Source: an uncultured Oscillospiraceae bacterium
Lineage (GTDB): Bacteria > Bacillota_A > Clostridia > Oscillospirales > Oscillospiraceae
Direction of reading: 5' to 3'
Assembly (NCBI GenBank): GCA_900754605.1
Contig: CAAEDK010000008.1
Location: forward strand, 1 to 9,537
Length of the DNA stretch: 9,537 nucleotides
In this document: positions 1-6,639 of the stretch, piece by piece
How positions within the stretch are numbered: position 1 is the stretch's first letter
How the letters are laid out: every line of letters starts with the position of its first letter
Made by a program: the position numbers and the translations under genes
Notes under the pieces: model-generated
What the model was told of the DNA's origin: nothing
The model's input: only the letters and a program-made list of their open reading frames with translations
Database searches by the model: none

Positions 1-398
1 ATTTGCGTTGACTTTTCCGCCGCCGTGCCGCCCGCCGCCGGATATTCCGTTGTCGGGTTTTCCGATGACGGCAAGGCAGACGACGGCCCTGCCGGAGGTA
101 CAGGAACAGGGCGCTCCCGGATGATATACTCGTTGCTGCTGAATTTTCCTGCCTTATCCACAGTCTGGCAGCGATAGATGTACCCGGCTCGTTCCAGCTC
201 CACCACAGCGGCACGGATCGCATCCTTACCCTCTTGATTGATCTTCGCCAACCCCGTTAAGGTGTAGTCCCAGTCCTCCGGCAGGGAGAGCATTTGGGAC
301 AGCAGGCCCTTGGCTTTTAGGGAGATGCTCTTGTCCCGCAGGTGGTAGTTGCTCATGATCGTATAGTTTTGAGTGCGTTCCACACGAAAAACCGCCAT
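1..398 (-). CDS. Winged-helix replication initiator/organiser-like protein, N-terminal part (runs off the left edge)
   Basis: The 132 visible codons start at ATG 398, preceded by GGAGG (410-406) with a 7-nt spacer. The opening residues MAVFRVERTQNYTIMSNYHL, followed by KAKGLLSQMLSLPEDWDYTL and ELERAGYIYR, are typical of the helix-turn-helix protein found on many Clostridia ICEs, usually annotated as replication initiator A-like or DnaD-like. The winged helix covers about residues 25-85. It is followed by a Pro/Ser/Thr-rich linker (PVPVPPAGPSSALPSSENP) that normally leads to a second domain, here outside the window. It probably binds DNA and takes part in replication or maintenance of the excised element; this is family knowledge, not shown here. 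It lies 115 bp beyond the hydrolase stop, separated by a terminator-like hairpin, so it may be transcribed separately, although no convincing promoter is seen in the gap. Confidence 0.8.
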   Translation of the reverse strand, partial: MAVFRVERTQNYTIMSNYHLRDKSISLKAKGLLSQMLSLPEDWDYTLTGLAKINQEGKDAIRAAVVELERAGYIYRCQTVDKAGKFSSNEYIIRERPVPVPPAGPSSALPSSENPTTEYPAAGGTAAEKSTQ

Positions 399-482
399 TT
401 GGAATCCTCCTCTGCATTTCTATTCCCCTTTTCCCAGAACCCCATGACGGAAGCCTTCCGCCCCGCGGCTCCGGAAAACAGC

Positions 483-509
483 GGGGCGCGGGTCTTTTGC
501 CCGCGCCCC
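483..509 (-). terminator. GC-rich hairpin at the end of the T4SS operon
   Basis: A perfect 10-bp inverted repeat (GGGGCGCGGG at 483-492, CCCGCGCCCC at 500-509) encloses a 7-nt loop. It begins 4 bp beyond the hydrolase stop codon. Read leftward, it is followed by GCTGTTTTCC, so the U-run is short and slightly displaced. This suggests an intrinsic or partial terminator, or a 3' mRNA-stabilising hairpin. The 399-513 gap otherwise contains only the ribosome binding site of the next gene. Confidence 0.65.
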
Positions 510-513
510 ATGT

Positions 514-2556
514 TCATTCTCTGTAATAGACAGGTCTGCCGATGGAAGTAAAGCCACTTTTTCCTGTGATGACCACATTGTTGGCGTTGCTGGCGCAGTG
601 GACGATCAGGAGATCCCCCGCCTCGTCCCGACCGCCTACGATGCCCACGTGTTCGTCTCCGGGATAGAACACCAGATCCCCAGGAAGGGCCTCCTCCCAG
701 GAGATAGGGGTGCAATAGGTGTGCTGGGCATGGGCGCCGCCGCCGTGTCCGATGACATACTCCCCACCGCTGGTGTTATAGAATACCCAATCCGCAAAAC
801 CAGAGCAGTCCATCCCGAAGGGTCGGTAGGTACCTGTGGTGGAACTGCCTGCTGCAGTCACCTGGCGGAGCGTTCCCCAGCGGTCATCCCAGCCGATCTT
901 CAGGCTTTTGCCACCCCAGAAATAACGGACCTTACCCACCAGTTGGCAGGCAGTCTGGACCACAGCCCGCCGCTCCGGTGCCAGGTCCGCGGGAAGCGCG
1001 GCCAGCAGATCCTTTGCCGCCTGACTGCTGATGGTCAGGTCACCAGCCAAGGATGCCAGCAGTTCTGAATTGTCCAACAGCGCATCCAGCGCCTGGTCCT
1101 GCTCTGCTGTAAACTGATAGAACACCCGCATATCGTCCGGTGTCCTGGGGGTAATGGTGACGGATAGAACTTCCTCTGTCCAGGCTGCGGTGCTGCCGCT
1201 GGCTGGATGCTCTACTGTCTTTTTCTCACTGGTGAGCTTTGTCATGTTCCAGAATACTGTCCGCAGGGCTTCGACTTGGGCTGCATCCAGCACAGCAGGA
1301 CTGCCGCTTTCTGCCGATCCTGACTGCCTGACTGCAAACACGGCCAGTACCTCCGGCCAGGGCGGCGGCGCACCTATGATCTCCAGCCGGTCACAATCAG
1401 CATCCACCTGCATTTGCTCCAGGCGTTCCGCCAATTCGCCATTGATCTGAGCCACTGCCTCCGATGGAGAAACAGAACCCGGACCGCTGCCGCCACCCGC
1501 GAATAGGATGCCAAGTGGCGAGGCAAGCAGCACACCTACCAGACAGAGTACGACCACGATAGAAAGGACAATGCTCCCTCCGGCTGCAATGGCAACCACA
1601 ACGCCGCGGGCCGCTCTGACTACGGACTGTACTGCCCTGGCTGCTGCCCGTGTTCGCGCTTTCCATGTGACAGCCACCTTGGATGTGTGACCAGCAGCAC
1701 GGGCAGACCGTATGGCGGAAATCTTTGCCGCAGCCTGGGCTTTGACCTGCGCAGGGCCCAGAGGCAGCTGCCCAGAGGCCAATGACCTCTGGGCAGTCTT
1801 TATCTGCTTGGCAGACGGGACCGGCTTTCTCACAGACGGCGGCGCCGTACCCTCTCTGTTCATTCCGTGGCCTGCATACCGGGGTGCTTCAGGGGAAGCC
1901 ACGGTTGGGCGACGTCCCCCTTGTTTGGCGGCGTGTTGTTCACCTGAACGACACTCTGAGGGTATGGACCGACTATCCTGCGGGGCAGTCTTGGCAGCGG
2001 TATGTGCGGCACCCTGGGGCTGTCTGCTATTCTTTTCAGCCCGTTGCCGGACCTGTTCCTCCGCCGCTTGTCTGCCCCTCTCCTGGGGTGTGAGCGTGGC
2101 GTTCGGGGCAGGACGGGCGCATGGTTCCACGGGCCTCTCTGATCCCAACATTCCTGCTCCAGTCCTGACCTTCTCTGGGCCGGTCCTTGGGCGGACAATT
2201 CCAGAACCACGCTCCGCCGTTGTCCGTTCCAAAACAGCCTCACGGGTCTTGATCCGCAGCGATCCGGCCCCCCGCTTTTCCCCAGTAGAGGGGGCATCTG
2301 ACGGGGTGCCGGAGTTATTTTGTGCTTGGAACTTCTCTTTTTTCTGTCCCTGTTTCCTGCCTTTCAGCAGACGCTCCACACCTTGGGTCCCACGGCGGAA
2401 ACCACCCATTGCAGTATCCTCCAGTGTGTCTCCACCAAACTCATCCCGCTGACCATACTGGGCTGTGTCCCTCAGCTGGCCCCGCAAACGTTCCACGCCG
2501 CTCTCCAGTCCCCGGCGTGCCAATTCCTTGGGAACAGATCTGACCTTCTCTGCCAC
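514..2556 (-). CDS. CD1108-type T4SS cell-wall hydrolase, NlpC/P60 domain
   Basis: This 680-residue protein (from GTG 2556) fits the VirB1-like hydrolase that opens peptidoglycan for the conjugation channel in Firmicute ICEs. Residues 1-315 are a long Arg/Ala/Pro-rich, probably disordered, cytoplasmic segment. A single membrane helix follows at about 319-352 (VVVAIAAGGSIVLSIVVVLC), then a roughly 180-residue outer region and a C-terminal NlpC/P60 domain at about 535-680. The domain carries VRYFWGGKS, the catalytic Cys584 in DCSGF, His636 in DEHVGIVGG and a likely third residue, His653 in LIVHCASN, so it looks active. The protein is longer than a minimal hydrolase because of the basic N-terminal part. 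The start is uncertain: GTG 2556 has no close Shine-Dalgarno, and the reading frame stays open for 14 more codons to TGA-TAA near 2600, with a strong Shine-Dalgarno placed for an ATC codon at 2595 (separate entry). It is the last T4SS gene before the hairpin at 483-509. Confidence 0.88.
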   Translation of the reverse strand: MAEKVRSVPKELARRGLESGVERLRGQLRDTAQYGQRDEFGGDTLEDTAMGGFRRGTQGVERLLKGRKQGQKKEKFQAQNNSGTPSDAPSTGEKRGAGSLRIKTREAVLERTTAERGSGIVRPRTGPEKVRTGAGMLGSERPVEPCARPAPNATLTPQERGRQAAEEQVRQRAEKNSRQPQGAAHTAAKTAPQDSRSIPSECRSGEQHAAKQGGRRPTVASPEAPRYAGHGMNREGTAPPSVRKPVPSAKQIKTAQRSLASGQLPLGPAQVKAQAAAKISAIRSARAAGHTSKVAVTWKARTRAAARAVQSVVRAARGVVVAIAAGGSIVLSIVVVLCLVGVLLASPLGILFAGGGSGPGSVSPSEAVAQINGELAERLEQMQVDADCDRLEIIGAPPPWPEVLAVFAVRQSGSAESGSPAVLDAAQVEALRTVFWNMTKLTSEKKTVEHPASGSTAAWTEEVLSVTITPRTPDDMRVFYQFTAEQDQALDALLDNSELLASLAGDLTISSQAAKDLLAALPADLAPERRAVVQTACQLVGKVRYFWGGKSLKIGWDDRWGTLRQVTAAGSSTTGTYRPFGMDCSGFADWVFYNTSGGEYVIGHGGGAHAQHTYCTPISWEEALPGDLVFYPGDEHVGIVGGRDEAGDLLIVHCASNANNVVITGKSGFTSIGRPVYYRE

Positions 2557-2592
2557 GGCCTTTGTCGCCGTTGGCTTCTCCTTGATCGTTCC

Positions 2593-2610
2593 GATGCCTT
2601 ATCACCTCCC
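2593..2610 (-). promoter_or_regulatory. Strong Shine-Dalgarno placed before an ATC codon (possible non-AUG start of the hydrolase)
   Basis: GGGAGGTGAT at 2610-2601 is a near-perfect ribosome binding site. Nine bases beyond GGAGG is ATC (2595-2593), in frame with the hydrolase. That frame then reads I-G-T-I-K-E-K-P before the first conventional start, GTG 2556, which lies 48 nt from the GGAGG. In-frame TGA and TAA sit immediately upstream of ATC, so no earlier start is possible. Either ATC is used, as in rare cases such as the ATT start of infC, or a former ATG has mutated. Confidence 0.5.
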
Positions 2611-2616
2611 CGGCGG

Positions 2617-4953
2617 TCATGCCGCATTCAGGTCAGCGGGTTTGGTGCTCATCAGTTTGTAGAGATGATTCTTGGGGAAGCTGTCCATAAAGGGGACGAT
2701 CGCACTGCCGCACTTGATGAGTCCCCGGCCAAAGTCCACATTGGTGATGTAAGAGAGCTGGTTGTCCGAGATGTTCAGCAGCTTGGCCAGCTCCTCACGG
2801 TCAGTAGCCGCCTGGTTCAGCATGACCAGGAACTCACTGTTTGCCAGCATGGTACGGGCGGTGTGAGACTGGAGCAGGTCATCTACATTCTGTGTCAGGC
2901 CAGTGCAGCAGGCGCCATACTTCCGCACCCGCTTCCAGAGAGTAAACAGGAAGTTGGCGCTGTACTCATGCTGGAACAGCAAATAGATCTCGTCAATATA
3001 GACCCAGGTGTTCCTTCCCAGCTTCCGGTTCCGAACGATGCGGTTGAATACGCTGTCCAGAACCACCAGCATACCAACAGGCAAGAGCTGCTTGCCCAGA
3101 TCCCGGATATCGTAGCAAAGGATACGGGAGTTGGTATCCACATTGGTGGGCTTGGCGAAGGTGTTCAGGCTGCCCTTGGTAAACAATTCGATGGCCAAAG
3201 CCACGTCCTTTGCTTCCGTCTCCGGTTGGCGAAGCAGTTCTGCATGGAAGTCCCGGAGGGTGGGGACAGTCCCTTCACAGCCGTTCTGGATGTAGGTGTG
3301 GTAGCACAGAGCCGTACACCGGTCAATGATGGACTTCTCCTTGGCGGACAGCTTGCCGGCCCCCATGAGCTGCTCACACAGGGAGAGGATGAATTCGGAC
3401 TTTAGGACAACGGGATCATCCCCATCGCCATACCCCTGTTCCATGTCCATTGCGTTGATGTGGTTGCTGGAGGTGGCGGAAATGTTGATGACCTCGCCGC
3501 CCAGCCCTTCCATGAGGGGGCGGTACTCTGACTCCGGGTCGATCACAATGATGTCATCTTCGGTGGAAAGGGCCAGTCCCACCATCTCCCGTTTGGCGGT
3601 AAAGGACTTACCAGAGCCGGAGACACCCAGGACAAATCCGTTGCCGTTGAGCAGTTCCTTCCGATTAGCCAGGATGAGATTCTTGCTGATGGTGTTCTGA
3701 CCATAGTACACGCCGCCCTGGTGCCGGATCTCCTGTGCCTTGAAGGGCATGAGGACAGCCAGAGCTTCTGTAGTCAGGGTGCGCAGGGCGTCGATCCGCC
3801 GCAGGCCCAAAGGCAGCGCGGTCACTAGCCCGTCCGCTTGCTGCCAGTTGAGGGTGGAGAGTTGGCACAGGTGCTTGCGGGCGGTGGATCGGAGCGTTTC
3901 CGTATCACTGTCCAGTTCCTCCTTGGAATCGGCCAGATGCACCAGCGTCACCACTGCAAACAGCATCCGCTGATCCCTGGTGGTCAGGTCGTCCAGCATC
4001 TCTCTTGTCTCTTTCCGCTGCTGCTCCAGATCATACGGCACCACCGCAGAGAAGTTGTTATTGCTGTTCTGCCGCCGCTGCCAGTTGGTCACGTTGGTCT
4101 CCACACCCAGCAGGCGGCTTTGCAGCTCCCGTACCGCCTCATCCGTAGGGACTGGGATGATGTCAATAGACAACATCAGGTTCCGGTCCAGTGCAGTCAG
4201 CTCGTTGATCATGGAGTCTTTGATGTAGCTGGCATACTCTTTGAGGAACAGCACCCGCCCGTACTTGTTCCCCATGATGAAGTGGTCTTTCTTGAACTCC
4301 AGGCTGTCCGGGCAGACAGCATCCTTGAAGGAATGCCCTTTCCGCATACAGTCCCGGAGGTCGATGCGGAACCCGTTCTCCTCTCCGGGGCGGTAGAAGT
4401 CATGGAGGACTCGCAGCCGTTCCACGGCATCCAACTCTTCACAGTGGGAGTCCAGACGATGGAGGTGGGCAGTCACATCATGCATGGTCCGGTCAAAAAA
4501 AGACCGGGCCTCCTCCGCGCTCTTGCGGTGGACAGAGAAGGTGATATACCGCTCCTGCACCACGCTGTTGGCAGCGTTGGTGGCCTTGTCCAGAAGCATG
4601 GTGTTGTACTCCGCACGGTATCCGTCCAGATGATCGTCCCGGCGAGGGATGAGGATCTCCTGTTCCACATTTTCCCGTGCGACGCGCTTGTTGTTGATGG
4701 TGATCTTGGTCGTAGACCCGGCATCCAGTGCATTGAGCAGTTCGGAGTAATCCAGGAACATCGCCGTCTTGTCCTCTTTTGAAGCGATGGCGTAGTTGAT
4801 GTCGCTGAATCGCAGGGTCTTGGAGAATTTGCTGCCGAATTGAAACACCCCATCCGGCCACAGGCGGCGGATGGGGATGGCGTCCTGTACAGATCTTGGC
4901 ACCTCGAATGTTTCTTTGTCCTGCTTTAACGTATTCAGCAGGGTCTTAATCAA
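2617..4953 (-). CDS. virB4: VirB4/TraE-family T4SS ATPase
   Basis: This 778-residue cytoplasmic, membrane-associated ATPase powers assembly of, and substrate transfer through, the conjugation channel. The N-terminal domain (about 1-400) is typical of the Tn1549-type proteins (PRSVQDAIPIRRLWPDG, YSELLNALDAGSTTKITINN). The C-terminal RecA-like domain has Walker A GVSGSGKS at 443-450, an IIVIDPESEYRPL strand at 468-480 and Walker B VYIDEI at 651-656. It continues with conserved TGLTQNVDDLL and NSEFLVMLNQA segments. Length and motifs are intact, so it looks functional. The start is TTG 4953: its reading begins inside the last codons of PrgI (8-bp overlap), and AAAGGAGG lies 9 nt upstream of TTG. 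Translation is therefore probably coupled to PrgI. The stop (TGA, 2617-2619) lies just before the hydrolase Shine-Dalgarno. Long open frames on the opposite strand here are by-products of GC-rich codon use. Confidence 0.95.
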   Translation of the reverse strand: MIKTLLNTLKQDKETFEVPRSVQDAIPIRRLWPDGVFQFGSKFSKTLRFSDINYAIASKEDKTAMFLDYSELLNALDAGSTTKITINNKRVARENVEQEILIPRRDDHLDGYRAEYNTMLLDKATNAANSVVQERYITFSVHRKSAEEARSFFDRTMHDVTAHLHRLDSHCEELDAVERLRVLHDFYRPGEENGFRIDLRDCMRKGHSFKDAVCPDSLEFKKDHFIMGNKYGRVLFLKEYASYIKDSMINELTALDRNLMLSIDIIPVPTDEAVRELQSRLLGVETNVTNWQRRQNSNNNFSAVVPYDLEQQRKETREMLDDLTTRDQRMLFAVVTLVHLADSKEELDSDTETLRSTARKHLCQLSTLNWQQADGLVTALPLGLRRIDALRTLTTEALAVLMPFKAQEIRHQGGVYYGQNTISKNLILANRKELLNGNGFVLGVSGSGKSFTAKREMVGLALSTEDDIIVIDPESEYRPLMEGLGGEVINISATSSNHINAMDMEQGYGDGDDPVVLKSEFILSLCEQLMGAGKLSAKEKSIIDRCTALCYHTYIQNGCEGTVPTLRDFHAELLRQPETEAKDVALAIELFTKGSLNTFAKPTNVDTNSRILCYDIRDLGKQLLPVGMLVVLDSVFNRIVRNRKLGRNTWVYIDEIYLLFQHEYSANFLFTLWKRVRKYGACCTGLTQNVDDLLQSHTARTMLANSEFLVMLNQAATDREELAKLLNISDNQLSYITNVDFGRGLIKCGSAIVPFMDSFPKNHLYKLMSTKPADLNAA

Positions 4954-5308
4954 GTTTGAGCGCCTCCTTTATCGTTGCATTTTCCAGAGCTTTGGTATAC
5001 AGGTGATCCGATTTGAATACGAGCCGCTTTGGATAGAGCAGCTCTGAGCGGATGACCGCCAGAATAAACTGTTCGAACGTCATGCTGTTGTATCGGTAAA
5101 AGCCGCACAGGGCAAAGGGTGCGGCGGCCAGGACGCAGGCCCAGCCCACATCCGAACCGCCCAGAGCTGGCCCCAGGAAGAAATAGACTGCCAAAGCCAC
5201 CGCCACGGCGCCAAGGGCGCAGAGGAACTGCCGCAGGGTCAGGCCGAAGAAGATGCCCTCCTGGTAGTCCCGGACTTCTTTGTTGATCCGTACTTCTATG
5301 TCGTTCAC
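4946..5308 (-). CDS. prgI: PrgI-family T4SS membrane protein (VirB3-like position)
   Basis: A 120-residue protein (from GTG 5308) with the PrgI signature near its start (EVRINKEVRDYQEGIFFGLT). Two membrane helices follow, at about 28-46 and 55-72. The cytoplasmic tail (YNSMTFEQFILAVIRSELLYPKRL) resembles that of VirB3/PrgI partners of VirB4. It sits directly upstream of VirB4, overlaps it by 8 bp and probably anchors it to the membrane. The start is ambiguous. The frame stays open upstream to about 5533, but that part reads as polar, gene-unlike sequence on the strand opposite a better gene. GTG 5308 runs straight out of AGAGAGG. Homologues often begin at the E-V-R-I-N position, and here that preceding codon is ATA (5299-5297), with AGAGAGGTGA well placed before it. 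Both options give nearly the same protein. Confidence 0.88.
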   Translation of the reverse strand: MNDIEVRINKEVRDYQEGIFFGLTLRQFLCALGAVAVALAVYFFLGPALGGSDVGWACVLAAAPFALCGFYRYNSMTFEQFILAVIRSELLYPKRLVFKSDHLYTKALENATIKEALKLD

Positions 5309-5395
5309 CTCTCTATTTTTGCTTTTGCCAGACAGACCGTTGCAAATCGCCCAGCTATGGTACCATGCCAAAAACCAGAGAAGGAGGTCTCCTGC

Positions 5396-5728
5396 ATGGC
5401 GTATTTGTTTTTGATGCTTGGTGTATCGCTCCTGCTTCCGTTGCTCCGGCTGGCCTTTCGTCTCCGCCTGGGCCTCCCGCTGCTGTTCGCCCTGGGGATG
5501 CTCACTATGTGCCATAGCTGGTATCAGGCCCACACCGCCCTGGCGGACGGGATCTTCCTGGCCCTGGTGGGGCTTGCGGCCCTCTCCTGGGCGGTGACCT
5601 TCCTCCGCTGGTCGGCGGAGACAGTGGGCTATGTGCTGGCTGACCGGCTGGCCGGAGCTGCCCTGGCCCGCCGGGTGCGGCAGGCCAGAGCTGAGGGGCG
5701 CTCCATGGTGGACACCCAGGGCCTGTGA
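5396..5728 (+). CDS. Small plus-strand membrane protein embedded in the T4SS operon
   Basis: This is a 110-residue hydrophobic protein of unknown function. The start ATG 5396 has AAGGAGGT ending 7 nt upstream. Codon use is GC3-rich and coding-like. Predicted membrane segments are about 2-20 (AYLFLMLGVSLLLPLLRLAF), 25-39 and 50-70 (ADGIFLALVGLAALSWAVTF). A basic amphipathic tail follows (ALARRVRQARAEGRSMVDTQ). It lies between prgI, divergent with an 87-bp gap, and the VirB6-like gene, convergent with no bases between the two stop codons. Every other T4SS gene here is on the opposite strand. That placement suggests a T4SS accessory, or a regulator through antisense transcription, but no family is recognised. 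No clear promoter was found for it; ATGGTACCAT at 5356-5365 is a palindrome in the gap. Confidence 0.72.
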   Translation: MAYLFLMLGVSLLLPLLRLAFRLRLGLPLLFALGMLTMCHSWYQAHTALADGIFLALVGLAALSWAVTFLRWSAETVGYVLADRLAGAALARRVRQARAEGRSMVDTQGL

Positions 5729-6574
5729 TCAGCCTAGGCCCATCAGCTCCCGGATGAGCCGGTCGCTCATCTTGATAGCCCCCACCAGCACCAACATATT
5801 GAACACCAGCTCACCCACATAGTTCCACACGATGGTGGCCGGGGCCAGGGTAGTGTCCACAATGGCAGGCGGCGTGGAGGCAAATGCTGAGAAAATGACA
5901 CAGGCCAATACAATGACACAGCCCTCCAGGCAGATGGCGGCATAGCTTTTGACAAAGGCCATGCCGATACTGCTGGAGGGCTGCCCCGCGAAGCTGGCCA
6001 GAGGGACGGGCGCAATGGCGGTGGCGATATAGAGTTTGAAAAAGCGGGAATACACAGTGAGGATCATGACCAGAGCCAAGACCCAAATGAACAGGGAACC
6101 CAGTAGAGTGACGGCCCACAGGGGAATGCTCTCGATCAGTCCTACATCCTCAATGATCGTCACCATTTCATCTGGGAGCGTGGTGGCAGTCAGAGCCGAG
6201 AGACCAGAAGAGGATATGATGGAGGAGACCATTCCCTGAGCGACACGGAACACAGCCATCATCAGTTCCATCCCATGTCCTACTGCTGCCTGGGCCAGAA
6301 TAAAGCGGATGAAGCTCTTAAATACCAATTCCGGCTTCTTAAATTCCGTAAAGCTGCCGCAGGTCTTGACTATGCCCATCACAAAGAACAGTACCAGCAA
6401 GGCATATCCAATGGCCTGTAAGCCGCCGTTGATCCCCACGATCACATCCCAGATCCCACCACCTTTGAACTCCTCCGGGCTGGTGCTGATGAGCTGCCAG
6501 ATCTCTGCCAGTTTGTTGTTCCAGGTGTTTAGGGCGGAGTTCAGGTTGTCTACGATCCAGTTTCCACTACCCAA
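5729..6574 (-). CDS. VirB6/TrbL-like polytopic T4SS channel protein
   Basis: A 281-residue integral membrane protein with about five or six hydrophobic helices (roughly 51-69, 88-108, 154-176, 182-198, 210-232 and 254-268). The opening GSGNWIVDNLNSALNTWNNK and the following GGLQAIGYALLVLFFVMGIV and KTCGSFTEFKKPE match the VirB6-like protein found between the small pilin-like gene and prgI in Tn1549-type elements. It would form the inner-membrane part of the conjugation channel. The start is TTG 6574, directly preceded in frame by TAA, so it is the earliest possible start. GGGGGGTGA lies 8 nt upstream. The stop abuts the stop of the plus-strand gene. A possible leader ORF ends immediately before the TTG. 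Length is normal and no damage is seen. Confidence 0.88.
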   Translation of the reverse strand: MGSGNWIVDNLNSALNTWNNKLAEIWQLISTSPEEFKGGGIWDVIVGINGGLQAIGYALLVLFFVMGIVKTCGSFTEFKKPELVFKSFIRFILAQAAVGHGMELMMAVFRVAQGMVSSIISSSGLSALTATTLPDEMVTIIEDVGLIESIPLWAVTLLGSLFIWVLALVMILTVYSRFFKLYIATAIAPVPLASFAGQPSSSIGMAFVKSYAAICLEGCVIVLACVIFSAFASTPPAIVDTTLAPATIVWNYVGELVFNMLVLVGAIKMSDRLIRELMGLG

Positions 6575-6637
6575 TTATTTGTTCACCCCCCACCTGCCCG
6601 GAACAATATGTCCGGGCAGGTATTTTTTCTCCTCCAT
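6575..6637 (-). CDS. Possible 20-codon leader ORF coupled to the VirB6-like gene
   Basis: ATG 6637 has GGAGG 6 nt upstream, formed by the last codons of the pilin-like gene. The ORF reads MEEKKYLPGHIVPGRWGVNK and ends with TAA at 6577-6575, directly abutting the TTG start of the VirB6-like gene. It runs through the 11-bp hairpin at 6592-6621, so translating it would open the hairpin and deliver ribosomes to a weak start. The peptide has no recognised family. It could be chance, since it is short and its only support is the ribosome binding site and the exact stop/start junction. Confidence 0.35.
   Translation of the reverse strand: MEEKKYLPGHIVPGRWGVNK
6592..6628 (+). terminator. Hairpin with U-run reading rightward, between VirB6-like and pilin-like genes
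   Basis: A perfect 11-bp inverted repeat (ACCTGCCCGGA at 6592-6602, TCCGGGCAGGT at 6611-6621) with an 8-nt loop is followed on the plus strand by ATTTTTT. This has the form of a rho-independent terminator for plus-strand RNA, although the flanking genes are minus-strand. Read leftward it has no U-run: it is preceded by A6 and followed by G6. In the operon mRNA it would act as a stable hairpin just before the VirB6-like ribosome binding site, or as a 3' stabiliser for the pilin-like message. Confidence 0.6.
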
Positions 6638-6639
6638 CC

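Noticed and set aside
1712..2452. 246-codon plus-strand open frame opposite the hydrolase N-terminal region
   Set aside because: The Arg/Ala/Pro-rich disordered region of the hydrolase leaves antisense frames open by composition alone. No start signals are seen.
2320..3405. 361-codon plus-strand open frame opposite VirB4 and the hydrolase start
   Set aside because: It crosses the junction of two well-recognised minus-strand genes, has no ribosome binding site and its translation has no domain character. It follows from GC-rich codon use.
3838..4782. 314-codon plus-strand open frame opposite VirB4
   Set aside because: It is fully antisense to the conserved VirB4 N-terminal domain, with no Shine-Dalgarno and no recognisable protein features.
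5309..5533. N-terminal extension of prgI to ATG 5533
   Set aside because: The added residues are Gln/Glu/Lys-rich with no PrgI similarity and lie opposite the better-supported plus-strand membrane gene. Family members start near E-V-R-I-N.
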